Position numbers and translations under genes: made by a program | DNA from: Bifidobacterium phasiani | GTDB lineage: Bacteria; Actinomycetota; Actinomycetes; Actinomycetales; Bifidobacteriaceae | Assembly (NCBI RefSeq): GCF_019331775.1 | Contig: NZ_JAHBBD010000006.1 | Location: 62,001-126,000, forward strand | Direction: 5' to 3' | Length of the DNA: 64,000 bases | In this document: positions 1 through 8,340 of the stretch, piece by piece | Position numbering within the stretch: the stretch's first letter is position 1 | How the letters are laid out: each line of letters begins with the position of its first letter | The notes under the pieces: model-generated | Database searches by the model: none | The model's input: only the letters and a program-made list of their open reading frames with translations | Told to the model about the DNA's origin: nothing

Positions 1-851
1 TACGGGTGCTCGCGGAACAGGTCCAGGTAGTGCGACGGGCCGAAGTGCAGCAGGAAGTCCATGTCGAACCCGGCGTTGAGCGCCTCGGCCGGGTCGCCCC
101 ATTCCGAGACCAGCACCGCGTCGGGGAAGCGCTCGTCGAGGAACGCGCGGACCTTGCGCCACAGCCGCGAGGTCCAGACGTGGCCGGGGTCCTCCTTGAC
201 CAGGCTGCCGGCCATGTCGACGCGGAAGCCGTCGCAGCCCAGGCCGAGCCAGAACGCCATGACGTCCTGCATGAGCAGGCGGGTCGCCTCGGCCTCGGGC
301 GAGTCGGCCGCGAACTGCCAGTCCTCGGTCACGGTGCCGAAGCCGTAGTTCAGGCACGGCTGGGTGGCGAAGCAGTTGATGGCCGCGCGCTCGGGGCGCT
401 CGGAGATGCCGCACAGGAAGCCGCGGATCGAGCCGTAGGGCGAGGCGGCGTCCTGGGCGCCGGGCGCGGCCCAGATGTAGCGGTCCGTGCAGGCGTTGCG
501 CGTGCCGCGGGTGGACTCGCGGAACCATGGGTGGTCGATGGCGGTGTGGCCGGGCACGAGGTCGAGCAGCACCCGGATGCCGCGGGCGTGCGCCTCGTCG
601 AACAGGCGGCGCAGGTCCTCGTTGGTGCCGTAGCGCGGGGCGGTGCGGAAGTAGTCGCGCACGTCGTAGCCGGCGTCGTAGAACGAGGAGTCGAAGCAGG
701 GGTTGATCCAGATCGCGGTGCAGCCGAGATCGCGGATGTGGTCGAGGCGCTGGACGATGCCGTCGAAGTCGCCGATGCCGTCGGCGTTGGAATCCTGGAA
801 CGACTGCGGGTAGACCTCGTAGAACACCGCGTCGTTGAGCCATCCGTGCAT
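1..851 (-). CDS. GH13 alpha-amylase-family glycoside hydrolase (3' end outside window)
   Basis: Reads off the left edge, so only the N-terminal ~283 residues are present. The start ATG (851) follows an AAGGAG ribosome site. The protein opens with the GH13 barrel signature AVFYEVYPQSF and shows the family's conserved blocks in order: DLVPGHT (block I, with H replaced late), GCDGFRVDMAG with the nucleophile Asp, and VLVSEWGDP with the acid/base Glu. GH13 enzymes hydrolyse or transfer alpha-glucosidic bonds; which linkage cannot be told from this part. It is transcribed away from the binding-protein operon starting at 1251, and the 400 bp between them carries the operators. A cytoplasmic alpha-glucosidase acting on imported oligosaccharide is the simplest reading; a trehalose-synthase-like enzyme is an alternative. 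Confidence 0.85.
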   Translation of the reverse strand, partial: MHGWLNDAVFYEVYPQSFQDSNADGIGDFDGIVQRLDHIRDLGCTAIWINPCFDSSFYDAGYDVRDYFRTAPRYGTNEDLRRLFDEAHARGIRVLLDLVPGHTAIDHPWFRESTRGTRNACTDRYIWAAPGAQDAASPYGSIRGFLCGISERPERAAINCFATQPCLNYGFGTVTEDWQFAADSPEAEATRLLMQDVMAFWLGLGCDGFRVDMAGSLVKEDPGHVWTSRLWRKVRAFLDERFPDAVLVSEWGDPAEALNAGFDMDFLLHFGPSHYLDLFREHP

Positions 852-1057
852 GGGAGCTCCTTGGTCGTGCGCGTCGGGCGCGCGTCGAACGGGTACGACA
901 GCATCGTACCCCGTCGGCGTGTCGGGCGTGGTGCGGTGTCGGGGGTGGTGTCGTGAGAAGTTTTTGCAAGCGGCGCGTCGCGCGCGGAGAGCGGGGTGGT
1001 GGGAAGCGTTGATTTTCGGGGGATTGGAGGGGCCTGTCGGGACGGGCTAGCAATCGT

Positions 1058-1129
1058 TTGACAAAACCGCGGACATGCATTAACATCATTAACACAGGTT
1101 CTCGAACCGGTTCGATTCAACCGGTTCGA
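1058..1129 (+). promoter_or_regulatory. Promoter and paired LacI-type operators for binding protein 1
   Basis: A TTGACA -35 box (1058-1063) and TAACAT -10 box (1081-1086) are separated by 17 bp. Just downstream lie two copies of a palindrome with core AACCGGTT (1105-1112 and 1119-1126; extended form TCGAACCGGTTCGA at 1102-1115), centres 14 bp apart. The same palindrome overlaps the promoter of the second binding protein at 4710. A repressor binding here would block the transcript. LacI-family regulators use such CG-centred palindromes; no candidate gene for this one is adjacent. The rest of 852-1250 shows nothing else that I recognise. Confidence 0.7.
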
Positions 1130-1250
1130 GTACAATAAACAACCGTCGGATACGGCGCTCATGCGGCATCGCTGCTCGGGGCGCGCGTCTGCCGGAATGT
1201 CCAGGCGAGGCAATGCTGCCTCGTGGGGTCATTAAGAAAGGGATAGACAA

Positions 1251-2624
1251 ATGAACAACTCATGGAAGAGGATCGGAACCACGGCCCTTGCCGCCCTTGC
1301 CGCTGTCGGCATGCTGGCCTCCTGCGGCGGTGGCGGCGACAGCGCCGGCGGCGACTCCGACACCCTGACCATCTTCAACTCCAAGTCCGAGATCCAGTCC
1401 CAGTTCGAGGAGATGGCCGAAAAGTACACCGAGGAGACCGGCGTCAAGACCGAGGTCTACTACTCCAGCGACACCATCTCGGCCCACCTGTCCACCCGCT
1501 ACGCCTCCCACAATCCGTACGTGCTGTCCATGGTGGACGCCAAGGACATCTACTCGCTCGGTCCGGACCATGCGCTCGACCTCAGCGGCGAGGACTGGGT
1601 CTCCGACACCACCCAGGCCATCTCCGTGGACGGCAAGGTGCTCGGCTTCCCGGTCAGCATCGAGGCCCGCGGCCTGATGTACAACGCCGACGCCATCGAG
1701 GCCATCACCGGCGAGGAGTTCAACCCGGAGGACTACCAGACCCTCGACGCCTTCGAGGACCTGATCGACGAGCTCAAGGCCGGCGGCATGGAGACCCCGA
1801 CCGGCGTGCTCAAGGAGGACTGGTCGCTGGCCGGCCACTACCTGCCCCAGGTCTACGAGGAGCGTGAGGATCCGACCGCGTTCCTCGAGGATCTGCACAA
1901 CGGCGACGTCGACCTGAACTCCGACGCGAAGTTCACCTCGCTGATGGACACCTTCGACGTCCTGATGGAGAACAACTACGCCAAGGACTCCGCCATCTCC
2001 GCCGAGCGCGAGGTCACCTCGCAGAACTTCGCCGAGGGCAAGATCGCGTTCCTGTTCGGCGGCAACTGGGACTGGGCCGTCATCAACCAGTACGACTACA
2101 CCGACGGCCTGGGCATCATGCCGGTGCCGCAGAACACCGACGACGGCTCGAACACCAAGCTCGTCGGCGGCGGCTCGAAGTACTTCTTCATCGACTCGTC
2201 GAGCGATGTGACCGACGAGCAGCGCCAGATGGCCAAGGACTTCCTCAACTGGCTGGTCACCGACCCGGAGGGCCAGGACTTCATCGTCAACACCTGCTCG
2301 ATGGTCTCGCCGTTCGCCTCGAACACGCTTGAGCCGTCCGACCCGCTGGGCGCCTCGGTCAAGCAGTACTCCGACGCCGGCAACCTGATCGGCAACTTCA
2401 ACGGCCTGCCCGACGACCACTACTCCGTCCTCGGCGCCGACTTCCAGAAGTACCTGGCCGGCCAGTCGAGCCGCGAGGAGTTCGCCGCCGCGATCGAGTC
2501 CTACTGGGCCGGTGCCGACATGTCCAACGTCGAGTCCCTGGCCAACGACACCTCCAGCTCCTCCTCCACCACCGATGACGCCGCCGCCAACGACGCCGCC
2601 ACCGATGACGGTGCCACCGAGTGA
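1251..2624 (+). CDS. Sugar ABC transporter substrate-binding lipoprotein (paralogue 1)
   Basis: 457 residues. The signal peptide ends in a lipobox LASC with the lipid-carrying Cys at position 25, followed by a Gly-rich linker, so the protein is anchored outside the membrane. The body is a family-1 (MalE-like) solute-binding protein with the typical late segment DFLNWLVTDPEGQDF. Residues from about 430 on form a Ser/Thr/Asp/Ala tail that paralogue 2 lacks. It heads an operon with two permeases (2731 and 3609). An alpha-galactoside or alpha-1,6-glucoside ligand (raffinose or isomaltose type) is inferred from the neighbouring GH36 and GH13 genes, not from the protein itself. A long stretch is identical at DNA level to the gene at 4861. 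Confidence 0.9.
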   Translation: MNNSWKRIGTTALAALAAVGMLASCGGGGDSAGGDSDTLTIFNSKSEIQSQFEEMAEKYTEETGVKTEVYYSSDTISAHLSTRYASHNPYVLSMVDAKDIYSLGPDHALDLSGEDWVSDTTQAISVDGKVLGFPVSIEARGLMYNADAIEAITGEEFNPEDYQTLDAFEDLIDELKAGGMETPTGVLKEDWSLAGHYLPQVYEEREDPTAFLEDLHNGDVDLNSDAKFTSLMDTFDVLMENNYAKDSAISAEREVTSQNFAEGKIAFLFGGNWDWAVINQYDYTDGLGIMPVPQNTDDGSNTKLVGGGSKYFFIDSSSDVTDEQRQMAKDFLNWLVTDPEGQDFIVNTCSMVSPFASNTLEPSDPLGASVKQYSDAGNLIGNFNGLPDDHYSVLGADFQKYLAGQSSREEFAAAIESYWAGADMSNVESLANDTSSSSSTTDDAAANDAATDDGATE

Positions 2625-2660
2625 CACGTTCATGAGATCCTGAGCGCCAGGGAGCATCCA

Positions 2661-2699
2661 GGGTGCCGCGCGCCGGAACGGACCGGCGGCGCGGCACCC
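2661..2699 (+). other. Intercistronic stem-loop between binding protein and permease
   Basis: The arms 2661-2676 and 2683-2699 pair over about 16 bp with one bulged G and a six-base loop. There is no T-tract. Such hairpins after the binding-protein gene usually protect the upstream message or partly terminate, so that the binding protein is made in excess over the permeases. Confidence 0.6.
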
Positions 2700-2730
2700 C
2701 CTCCCCGTGCGTGCGTCGAAGGGTAAAGTC

Positions 2731-3609
2731 ATGCCAAAAACCAAATTGAGCTATAAGGTCGGGCAGTTCCTGATGTTCGCGGGCCCCGCGGCCCTGCTGT
2801 TCGCCCTGGTCGTCATCGTGCCGTTCTTCTACGGCCTGTATCTGACCTTCACCAGCTGGGACGGCGTCTCGCTGCAGAAGCCGTTCGTCGGCCTGTCCAA
2901 CTACTCCGCCGTCGTCGCCGACACCGATTTCTGGGGGTCGCTCGGCATCACGGTCATCTACTCGGTGATCACCGTCGTCGTCACCAACGTCGTGGCGTTC
3001 CTGCTCGCGTTCCTGGTGACCAGCGGCATCAAGGGCCAGAACATCTTCCGCGCCGGCTTCTTCATCCCGAACCTGATCGGCGGCATCGTCCTGGGCTACG
3101 TGTGGAAGTTCATCTTCAACCGCGCGTTCGTCTCGATCGCCTCGGGCATCACCGGGGCCACGGTCCCGTCGCTGCTGTCGACGACCAACGGCGCCATCTT
3201 CTGCCTGATCTTCGTGTCGGTCTGGCAGTACGCCGGCTACATGATGCTGATCTACATCGCCGGCTTCATGAGCGTCGACGCCAGCCTCAAGGAGGCGGCG
3301 CTCATCGACGGCTGCTCGCCGCGCCAGGCGATGTGGCACGTCACCATCCCGCTGATGCGCTCGTCGTTCGTGACCTGCATCTTCCTGAGCACCACCCGGT
3401 GCTTCATGGTGTACGACATCAACCTCTCGCTGACCAACGGCGAGCCGTTCGGCTCCTCGGTGCTCGCGGCCATGCACGTGTACCGCAAGGCCTTCACCGA
3501 GAAGAACTACGGCGTCGGCCAGGCGGAGGCTCTGGTCCTGTTCATCATCTGCGCGGTCATCGGCCTGCTGCAGGTGTACATCGGCAAGAAGGGTGAGGTG
3601 GAAGCCTGA
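2731..3609 (+). CDS. Sugar ABC transporter permease, MalF type
   Basis: 292 residues with about six membrane segments. The inner-membrane permease signature (EAA loop) is EAALIDGCSPRQAMWHVTIP near residue 190, the contact point with the shared ATPase. I chose ATG 2731, which follows an AAGGG site; a GTG at 2707 in the same frame adds eight basic residues and has no better ribosome site. Its stop overlaps the next start (TGATG). No ATPase gene lies in the cluster, so transport presumably uses a housekeeping MsiK-like ATPase, as is usual for these importers in actinobacteria. Confidence 0.9.
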   Translation: MPKTKLSYKVGQFLMFAGPAALLFALVVIVPFFYGLYLTFTSWDGVSLQKPFVGLSNYSAVVADTDFWGSLGITVIYSVITVVVTNVVAFLLAFLVTSGIKGQNIFRAGFFIPNLIGGIVLGYVWKFIFNRAFVSIASGITGATVPSLLSTTNGAIFCLIFVSVWQYAGYMMLIYIAGFMSVDASLKEAALIDGCSPRQAMWHVTIPLMRSSFVTCIFLSTTRCFMVYDINLSLTNGEPFGSSVLAAMHVYRKAFTEKNYGVGQAEALVLFIICAVIGLLQVYIGKKGEVEA

Positions 3610-4496
3610 TGAGCTCTGCAACCGTTTCCGCTGGGATTCCCCAGGCCAAGGTCCCGATGAGGACGAAGGTCGGCCACGTCGTCCTGTACGTCGTGCTGGT
3701 CGTCCTGCTGCTGGCGTTCATCTCGCCGTTCATCATCGTCATCATCAACTCGTTCAAGAACATGTCCGACATCACGTCGAACCCGCTGTCGCTGACCGGC
3801 GAGCACGGGTTCACGCTGGAGAACTTCTCCGGCGCGATGGACGCGATGAACTTCTGGACCGTGTTCGGCAACTCGCTGATCATCACGATCAGCGCCACGG
3901 TGCTGACGATCCTGTTCTCCGCGATGGCCGCGTACGTCATCGCCCGCAACCCGTCCTGGCCGGCCTGCGCGCTGCTGCTCACGCTCATGGTCGCCTCGAT
4001 GGTCATCCCGTTCCAGGTGCTCATGGTCCCGATCGTGTCCGTCTACGGCGGCATCTTCGGCGTGCTGGCCCACCGCGTCACCCTGATCCTCATGCACGTC
4101 GGCTTCTCGGTCTCGATGGCCACGTTCATGTTCCAGGGCGCCATCTTCACCTCGGTCCCGGCCGAGATCGAGGAGGCCGCGGAGATCGACGGCTGCTCCA
4201 AGTGGAGGACCTTCTGGAGCATCGTGTTCCCGCTGCTCAAGCCGATGATCGCCACCGTCGCCGTGATCGACGCGATGGCCTTCTGGAACGACTACCTGCT
4301 GCCGTCCCTGGTGCTCACGGACAAGAACCTGTACACCATCCCGATCGCGACGCAGGTGTTCTACGGCACATACTCGACGGACATCGGCCTGGTCATGGCG
4401 GCCCTGCTGCTCGCCATGCTGCCGATCCTGATCCTGTACCTGTTCCTGCAGCGCTACATCATCGCAGGCGTGGCCGCGGGTGCGGTCAAGGGCTGA
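3609..4496 (+). CDS. Sugar ABC transporter permease, MalG type
   Basis: 295 residues, six predicted membrane segments, EAA loop EEAAEIDGCSKWRTFWSIV. The ATG shares one base with the stop of the preceding permease, which implies translational coupling and a heterodimeric channel. It ends the operon: a strong terminator lies about 70 bp downstream. Pairs with the binding protein at 1251 and possibly also with the orphan paralogue at 4861. Confidence 0.9.
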   Translation: MSSATVSAGIPQAKVPMRTKVGHVVLYVVLVVLLLAFISPFIIVIINSFKNMSDITSNPLSLTGEHGFTLENFSGAMDAMNFWTVFGNSLIITISATVLTILFSAMAAYVIARNPSWPACALLLTLMVASMVIPFQVLMVPIVSVYGGIFGVLAHRVTLILMHVGFSVSMATFMFQGAIFTSVPAEIEEAAEIDGCSKWRTFWSIVFPLLKPMIATVAVIDAMAFWNDYLLPSLVLTDKNLYTIPIATQVFYGTYSTDIGLVMAALLLAMLPILILYLFLQRYIIAGVAAGAVKG

Positions 4497-4565
4497 CCCG
4501 GTTTCCCGGCCCCCGCACCGTCATCGCCCGATCCGGCCGGCCGCCTCGGCGGCCGCCGGCGGGCA

Positions 4566-4608
4566 ACGTCCGGAACGTATATGCCTTGGTACGTTCCGGA
4601 CGTTTTTT
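4566..4608 (+). terminator. Rho-independent terminator of the first ABC operon
   Basis: Perfect 14-bp stem (4566-4579 with 4590-4603), ten-base loop, followed by a run of six T. Flanking bases extend the pairing further (GGGCAAC with GTTGCCC). Confidence 0.92.
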
Positions 4609-4709
4609 GTTGCCCGGACGAGGGGCCGTCCCCGCCCGGCCCGGCCGCGCGGGCGGCGGGAACGAACATGGCCGATGTGCGTTGGTGTGACGGAGCCGTG
4701 CACATCCGG

Positions 4710-4791
4710 CGAACCGGTTCGACAAAACAGCGGCAAAGGATTACAATGAATCTCTGACACCCGTCGATGGCCATCGACGACCACCGGGTGT
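4710..4791 (+). promoter_or_regulatory. Promoter, operator and 5' hairpin of binding protein 2
   Basis: Palindrome CGAACCGGTTCG (4710-4721) overlaps a TCGACA -35 box (4719-4724); 17 bp on is a TACAAT -10 box (4742-4747). The operator matches the pair at 1102-1129, so both binding proteins probably answer to the same repressor. The transcript would begin with a 16-bp perfect palindrome (4763-4778) nested in ACACCCG/CGGGTGT pairing (4757-4791). Of the 364 bp between genes, the remainder is GC-rich sequence without clear features. Confidence 0.7.
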
Positions 4792-4860
4792 TACAGCGGG
4801 GAGGGCATGGCAGCCGTCCGCCCGCCTCGGAAAGGGATAGAACACAAGAAGGAGTCAACG

Positions 4861-6138
4861 ATGAAGCCATCCGTGAAGCGAATCGCCACCTCGGCGCTTG
4901 CCGCGCTTGCCGCCGTGGGCATGCTGGCCTCCTGCGGCGGCGGGTCCGCCGACGATTCGAACAGCCTGACCATCTTCAACTCGAAGTCCGAGCTCCAGGA
5001 GGAGTTCGAGACCATGGCCGAGCAGTACGAGGAGGAGACCGGCGTGCACGTCGAGGTCTACCTGTCGAACGACACGGTGGCCGCGCACCTGTCCACCCGC
5101 TACGCCTCGCACGACCCGTACGTGCTGTCGATGGTCGACGCCAAGGACGTGTACTCCCTCGGCGCCGAGCACGCCGTCGACCTCAGCGACGAGGACTGGG
5201 TCGGCGACACCGACTACGCGATCTCCGTGGACGGCAAGGTCATGGGCTTCCCGTTCGCGGTCGAGGCTCGCGGCCTGATGTACAACGCCGACGCGATCGA
5301 GGCGGCGACCGGCGAGGAGTTCAACCCGGAGGACTACCAGACCCTCGACGCCTTCGAGGACCTGATCGACGACATCAAGGCCGGCGGCGTCGAAAGCCCG
5401 ACCGGCGTGCTCAAGGAGGACTGGTCCCTCGGCGCCCACTACCTGGCGCAGGTCTATGAGGAGCAGGACGATCCGACCGCCTTCATCGAGGGGCTGCACG
5501 ACGGCAGCGTCACGCTGGCCGACGACGAGAAGTTCAACTCCCTGATGGACACCTTCGACGTCCTCAAGGCGAACAACTACGCCAAGGACTCCGCCGTCTC
5601 CGCCGAGAAGGACGTCAGCTACCAGAAGCTGGCCGAGGGCGACATCTGCTTCCTGTTCGGCGGCAACTGGGACTGGGGCTCGATCAACCAGTACGACTAC
5701 ACCGAGCACATCGGCATCATGCCGGTCCCGCAGAACACTGACGACGGCACGAACACCAAGCTCGTCGGCGGCGGCTCGAAGTACTTCTTCATCGACTCGT
5801 CGAGCGATGTGACCGACGAGCAGCGCCAGATGGCCAAGGACTTCCTCAACTGGCTCGCCAACGACCCGGACGGCCAGTCCTTCGTGGTCAACGACTGCTC
5901 GCTGGTCTCGCCGTTCACCTCGAACACGCTTGAGCCGACCAACCCGCTCGGCGTCTCCGTCAAGCAGTACGCGGACTCCGGCAACCTGATCGAGAACTAC
6001 AACTACCTGCCGGACGACCACTACCCGACGCTGGGCGCCGAGTTCCAGAAGTACCTGGCCGACCAGGAGGACCGCGACCAGTTCGCCGAGGCCGTCCAGT
6101 CCTACTGGGAGAACGCCGACATGTCGGGCATCCAGTGA
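4861..6138 (+). CDS. Sugar ABC transporter substrate-binding lipoprotein (paralogue 2)
   Basis: 425 residues, lipobox LASC with Cys25. Close relative of the protein at 1251 through its whole length, but without the low-complexity C-terminal tail. ATG 4861 follows an AAGGAG site; an upstream in-frame ATG at 4807 has no such site and would place a hydrophilic stretch before the signal peptide. It has its own promoter and no permeases of its own, so it may feed a second ligand to the channel at 2731-4496. The next gene is the alpha-galactosidase, separated by hairpins, so readthrough co-expression is likely. Confidence 0.88.
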   Translation: MKPSVKRIATSALAALAAVGMLASCGGGSADDSNSLTIFNSKSELQEEFETMAEQYEEETGVHVEVYLSNDTVAAHLSTRYASHDPYVLSMVDAKDVYSLGAEHAVDLSDEDWVGDTDYAISVDGKVMGFPFAVEARGLMYNADAIEAATGEEFNPEDYQTLDAFEDLIDDIKAGGVESPTGVLKEDWSLGAHYLAQVYEEQDDPTAFIEGLHDGSVTLADDEKFNSLMDTFDVLKANNYAKDSAVSAEKDVSYQKLAEGDICFLFGGNWDWGSINQYDYTEHIGIMPVPQNTDDGTNTKLVGGGSKYFFIDSSSDVTDEQRQMAKDFLNWLANDPDGQSFVVNDCSLVSPFTSNTLEPTNPLGVSVKQYADSGNLIENYNYLPDDHYPTLGAEFQKYLADQEDRDQFAEAVQSYWENADMSGIQ

Positions 6139-6218
6139 GCCCACGTCCCCGGCGGGCCCTCCCCGCCGGGCGACCGAGACCATAAGGCCGCCGGCCGGTC
6201 CGGCGGCCGGCGACGCGC

Positions 6219-6255
6219 GGGGCGTCCGGGGCACACGAGCCGTTCCGGACGCCCC
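6219..6255 (+). other. GC-rich stem-loop before the alpha-galactosidase gene
   Basis: An 11-bp perfect stem (6219-6229 with 6245-6255) with a 15-base loop; a second hairpin (GCCGCCGG/CCGGCGGC) precedes it at about 6187-6206. Neither has a T-tract. They may limit readthrough from the binding-protein gene. Confidence 0.5.
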
Positions 6256-6326
6256 TCGCGTCACGGGCGCCCGCGACGGTGCGGGCGCCGACCAGGACTT
6301 CCACCACGTTCGATGAGGGGAATACC

Positions 6327-8171
6327 ATGCTGCTTGACTCGATACGATCGACGCTGCACGACGGGCCGCGGTTCGGCCGTGTGCGGCTGCTGTCCTCGGC
6401 CGGCGTGCGCATCGCCGACGCCGCCGGCGTTGCCGACGCCCCCGACGCCGCCGACGCCGCCGGCGGCCGGACGTTCGCCGTCACGGCCGACAAGCCCGGC
6501 GCCCCGGGCACGATCGCGCTGACGTGGCCGCTGAGCGACTCGCGCATGTTCTGGAAGGTGGGCATGCGCCCGTCCGGACCCGCGCAGCCCGCCGACTGGG
6601 ACGGCCGCGTGCCGGTGTCGCTGGTCAACTCGGCGCCGATGGGCTGCCTGCTGGACTCGGCCGACCGCAACGTGCTCGCCTTCGCCTACTCGTACGCCAA
6701 GGACGAGGTCCTGATGCGCTACGGCGTCGACGAGGAGCGCGCGATGTTCACCGTGGTGCTCGACGTCGCTCGGATGCCCGGGGCCAGCGAGCTGCTGCTG
6801 ACCGACCGGCACGGCATGGCCGCCGACGTGATCCGCGCGCTGAGCCGGTGGATGGGGCGTCGGACGGATCGCTTCCCGATGTCGCCGGAGGCCCTCGAGC
6901 CGGTGTTCTCCACGTGGTACGCCTACCTGCAGCGCATCGACGCCGACGAGCTGCTCGCGCAGGCCGACGGCATCCGCGGCCTGGGCTGCCGCTCGGTGTT
7001 CGTCGACGACGGCTGGCAGGCATTCGGGCATGGCCGCGGCTATGCCGGCTGCGGCGACTGGGTCCCCGACACCGGCAAGTTCCCGGACCTGGCGGCGTGC
7101 GTCGCCCGGCTGCGTGAGCGGCACGGGCTGACGACGGTGCTGTGGGTCGCCCCGCTGCTGCTGGGCGAGCGCTCGGAGGCGTTCGCGCGGATGGCGCCCT
7201 ACGCCCCGCTGCCGATGGACGGTGACCCGGACTGCGGCTGCCGCGTGCTCGACCCGCGCCGGGCGGTGGTGCGCGACCATGTCGCCGACGTGTGCGCCCG
7301 GCTGATGCGCCGCTACGGCATCGGCGGGCTGAAGATCGACTTCCTCGACCAGGCCAGGGCGTACCAGGGCCGCCCGCTGGACGACCCCGCCTGCGGCGAC
7401 GTGGAGGACGTCGGCGAGGCGATGCGCATGATGCTCGCGCAGGTGCGCGACGTCATGCTCGCGCAGTGCGACGGCGTGCCGATCGTCGAATTCCGCCAGC
7501 CGTACTCCAGCCCGGCCATCGCGCCGTACAGCAACGTCGTGCGCGCCAGCGACTGCCCGTCCGACGCGGCGACCAACCGCGTGCGCATCGTCGACGAGCG
7601 GCTGGTGTCGACGCGCCGCGTGGTCCACGGCGACATGCTGCTGTGGCACCCGCAGGCGGGGGCCGAGGCCTGCGCCGAACAGATCATGGGGTCGTTCTTC
7701 GCGGTGCCGCAGATCTCCGTGCGCCCCTCGGCGATGTCCGAGGAGCAGCGCGCGGCGTGCCGGTACCTGCTGCGGGTATGGCGCGACCACCGCGACGTGC
7801 TGCTCGGCGGCGGGCTGGACCCGGTCGGCGTGACGGACGGCTACCCGCTGGTGAGCGCGTACGGCGACGGCGGCCAGGTCAGCGCCGTCTACGCGCGCGG
7901 CATGGTCGTCGACGTCGACGTGACACGGACGGGCCGGCTGCTGGTGCTGAACGCCTCGCGCGAGCCGGCCGTCGCCCTGCGGCTGCACGGCGACGGCCGG
8001 AGCGTGCGCGTCGCCGGCGACGCACACGACTGCCGCGGGAGCGTCGTGACGACGTGGGACGAGCCGATCGCCGCGGCGGACGACGCGAGCGGCGGAGAGG
8101 CGGCGTCCGGCGCCGGATTCCTGCGGCTGCCCGCGCCCGCGTACGGCGTGCTCGACCTGTCGGTCCGGTAG
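6327..8171 (+). CDS. Alpha-galactosidase, GH36-like
   Basis: 614 residues, no signal peptide, so cytoplasmic. Removes alpha-linked galactose from oligosaccharides such as raffinose or melibiose. The clan-D barrel signature FVDDGWQAFG is present; the nucleophile is Asp338 in LKIDFLDQ and the likely acid/base is Asp409 in RASDCPSD, both at the spacing expected of GH36. The ATG follows GAGGGG; the in-frame GTG at 6279 lacks a ribosome site. Position directly after the binding protein at 4861 supports uptake and hydrolysis of raffinose-family sugars. The N-terminal beta domain is short compared with large GH36 enzymes. Confidence 0.85.
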   Translation: MLLDSIRSTLHDGPRFGRVRLLSSAGVRIADAAGVADAPDAADAAGGRTFAVTADKPGAPGTIALTWPLSDSRMFWKVGMRPSGPAQPADWDGRVPVSLVNSAPMGCLLDSADRNVLAFAYSYAKDEVLMRYGVDEERAMFTVVLDVARMPGASELLLTDRHGMAADVIRALSRWMGRRTDRFPMSPEALEPVFSTWYAYLQRIDADELLAQADGIRGLGCRSVFVDDGWQAFGHGRGYAGCGDWVPDTGKFPDLAACVARLRERHGLTTVLWVAPLLLGERSEAFARMAPYAPLPMDGDPDCGCRVLDPRRAVVRDHVADVCARLMRRYGIGGLKIDFLDQARAYQGRPLDDPACGDVEDVGEAMRMMLAQVRDVMLAQCDGVPIVEFRQPYSSPAIAPYSNVVRASDCPSDAATNRVRIVDERLVSTRRVVHGDMLLWHPQAGAEACAEQIMGSFFAVPQISVRPSAMSEEQRAACRYLLRVWRDHRDVLLGGGLDPVGVTDGYPLVSAYGDGGQVSAVYARGMVVDVDVTRTGRLLVLNASREPAVALRLHGDGRSVRVAGDAHDCRGSVVTTWDEPIAAADDASGGEAASGAGFLRLPAPAYGVLDLSVR

Positions 8172-8205
8172 GGCGCGGCGCCGCGCGTCCATGCGCCCGT
8201 GCGGC

Positions 8206-8234
8206 GTGGCTCGTCCGGCGGCCGTGTGTAGGCT
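8206..8234 (+). promoter_or_regulatory. Possible promoter for the MFS gene
   Basis: A TAGGCT -10-like box (8229-8234) has a weak TGGCTC 15 bp upstream. Eight bases after the -10 box an ATG (8242) opens a 22-codon frame ending at 8310, which could be a leaderless upstream peptide; this is speculative. Confidence 0.3.
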
Positions 8235-8340
8235 AGTGGACATGCGGACGCGCGCCGCCGGACCGTCTTCGCCGCGGCCCGCCGGCCCGCGCGACGTCAG
8301 GAGTTCCTGAACGAACGATGCGAGATGAGGGAGAGGGGCC

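Noticed and set aside
1100..1130. tRNA T-loop-like GGTTCGATTC
   Set aside because: No acceptor, D or anticodon stem around it. It is part of a duplicated operator palindrome.
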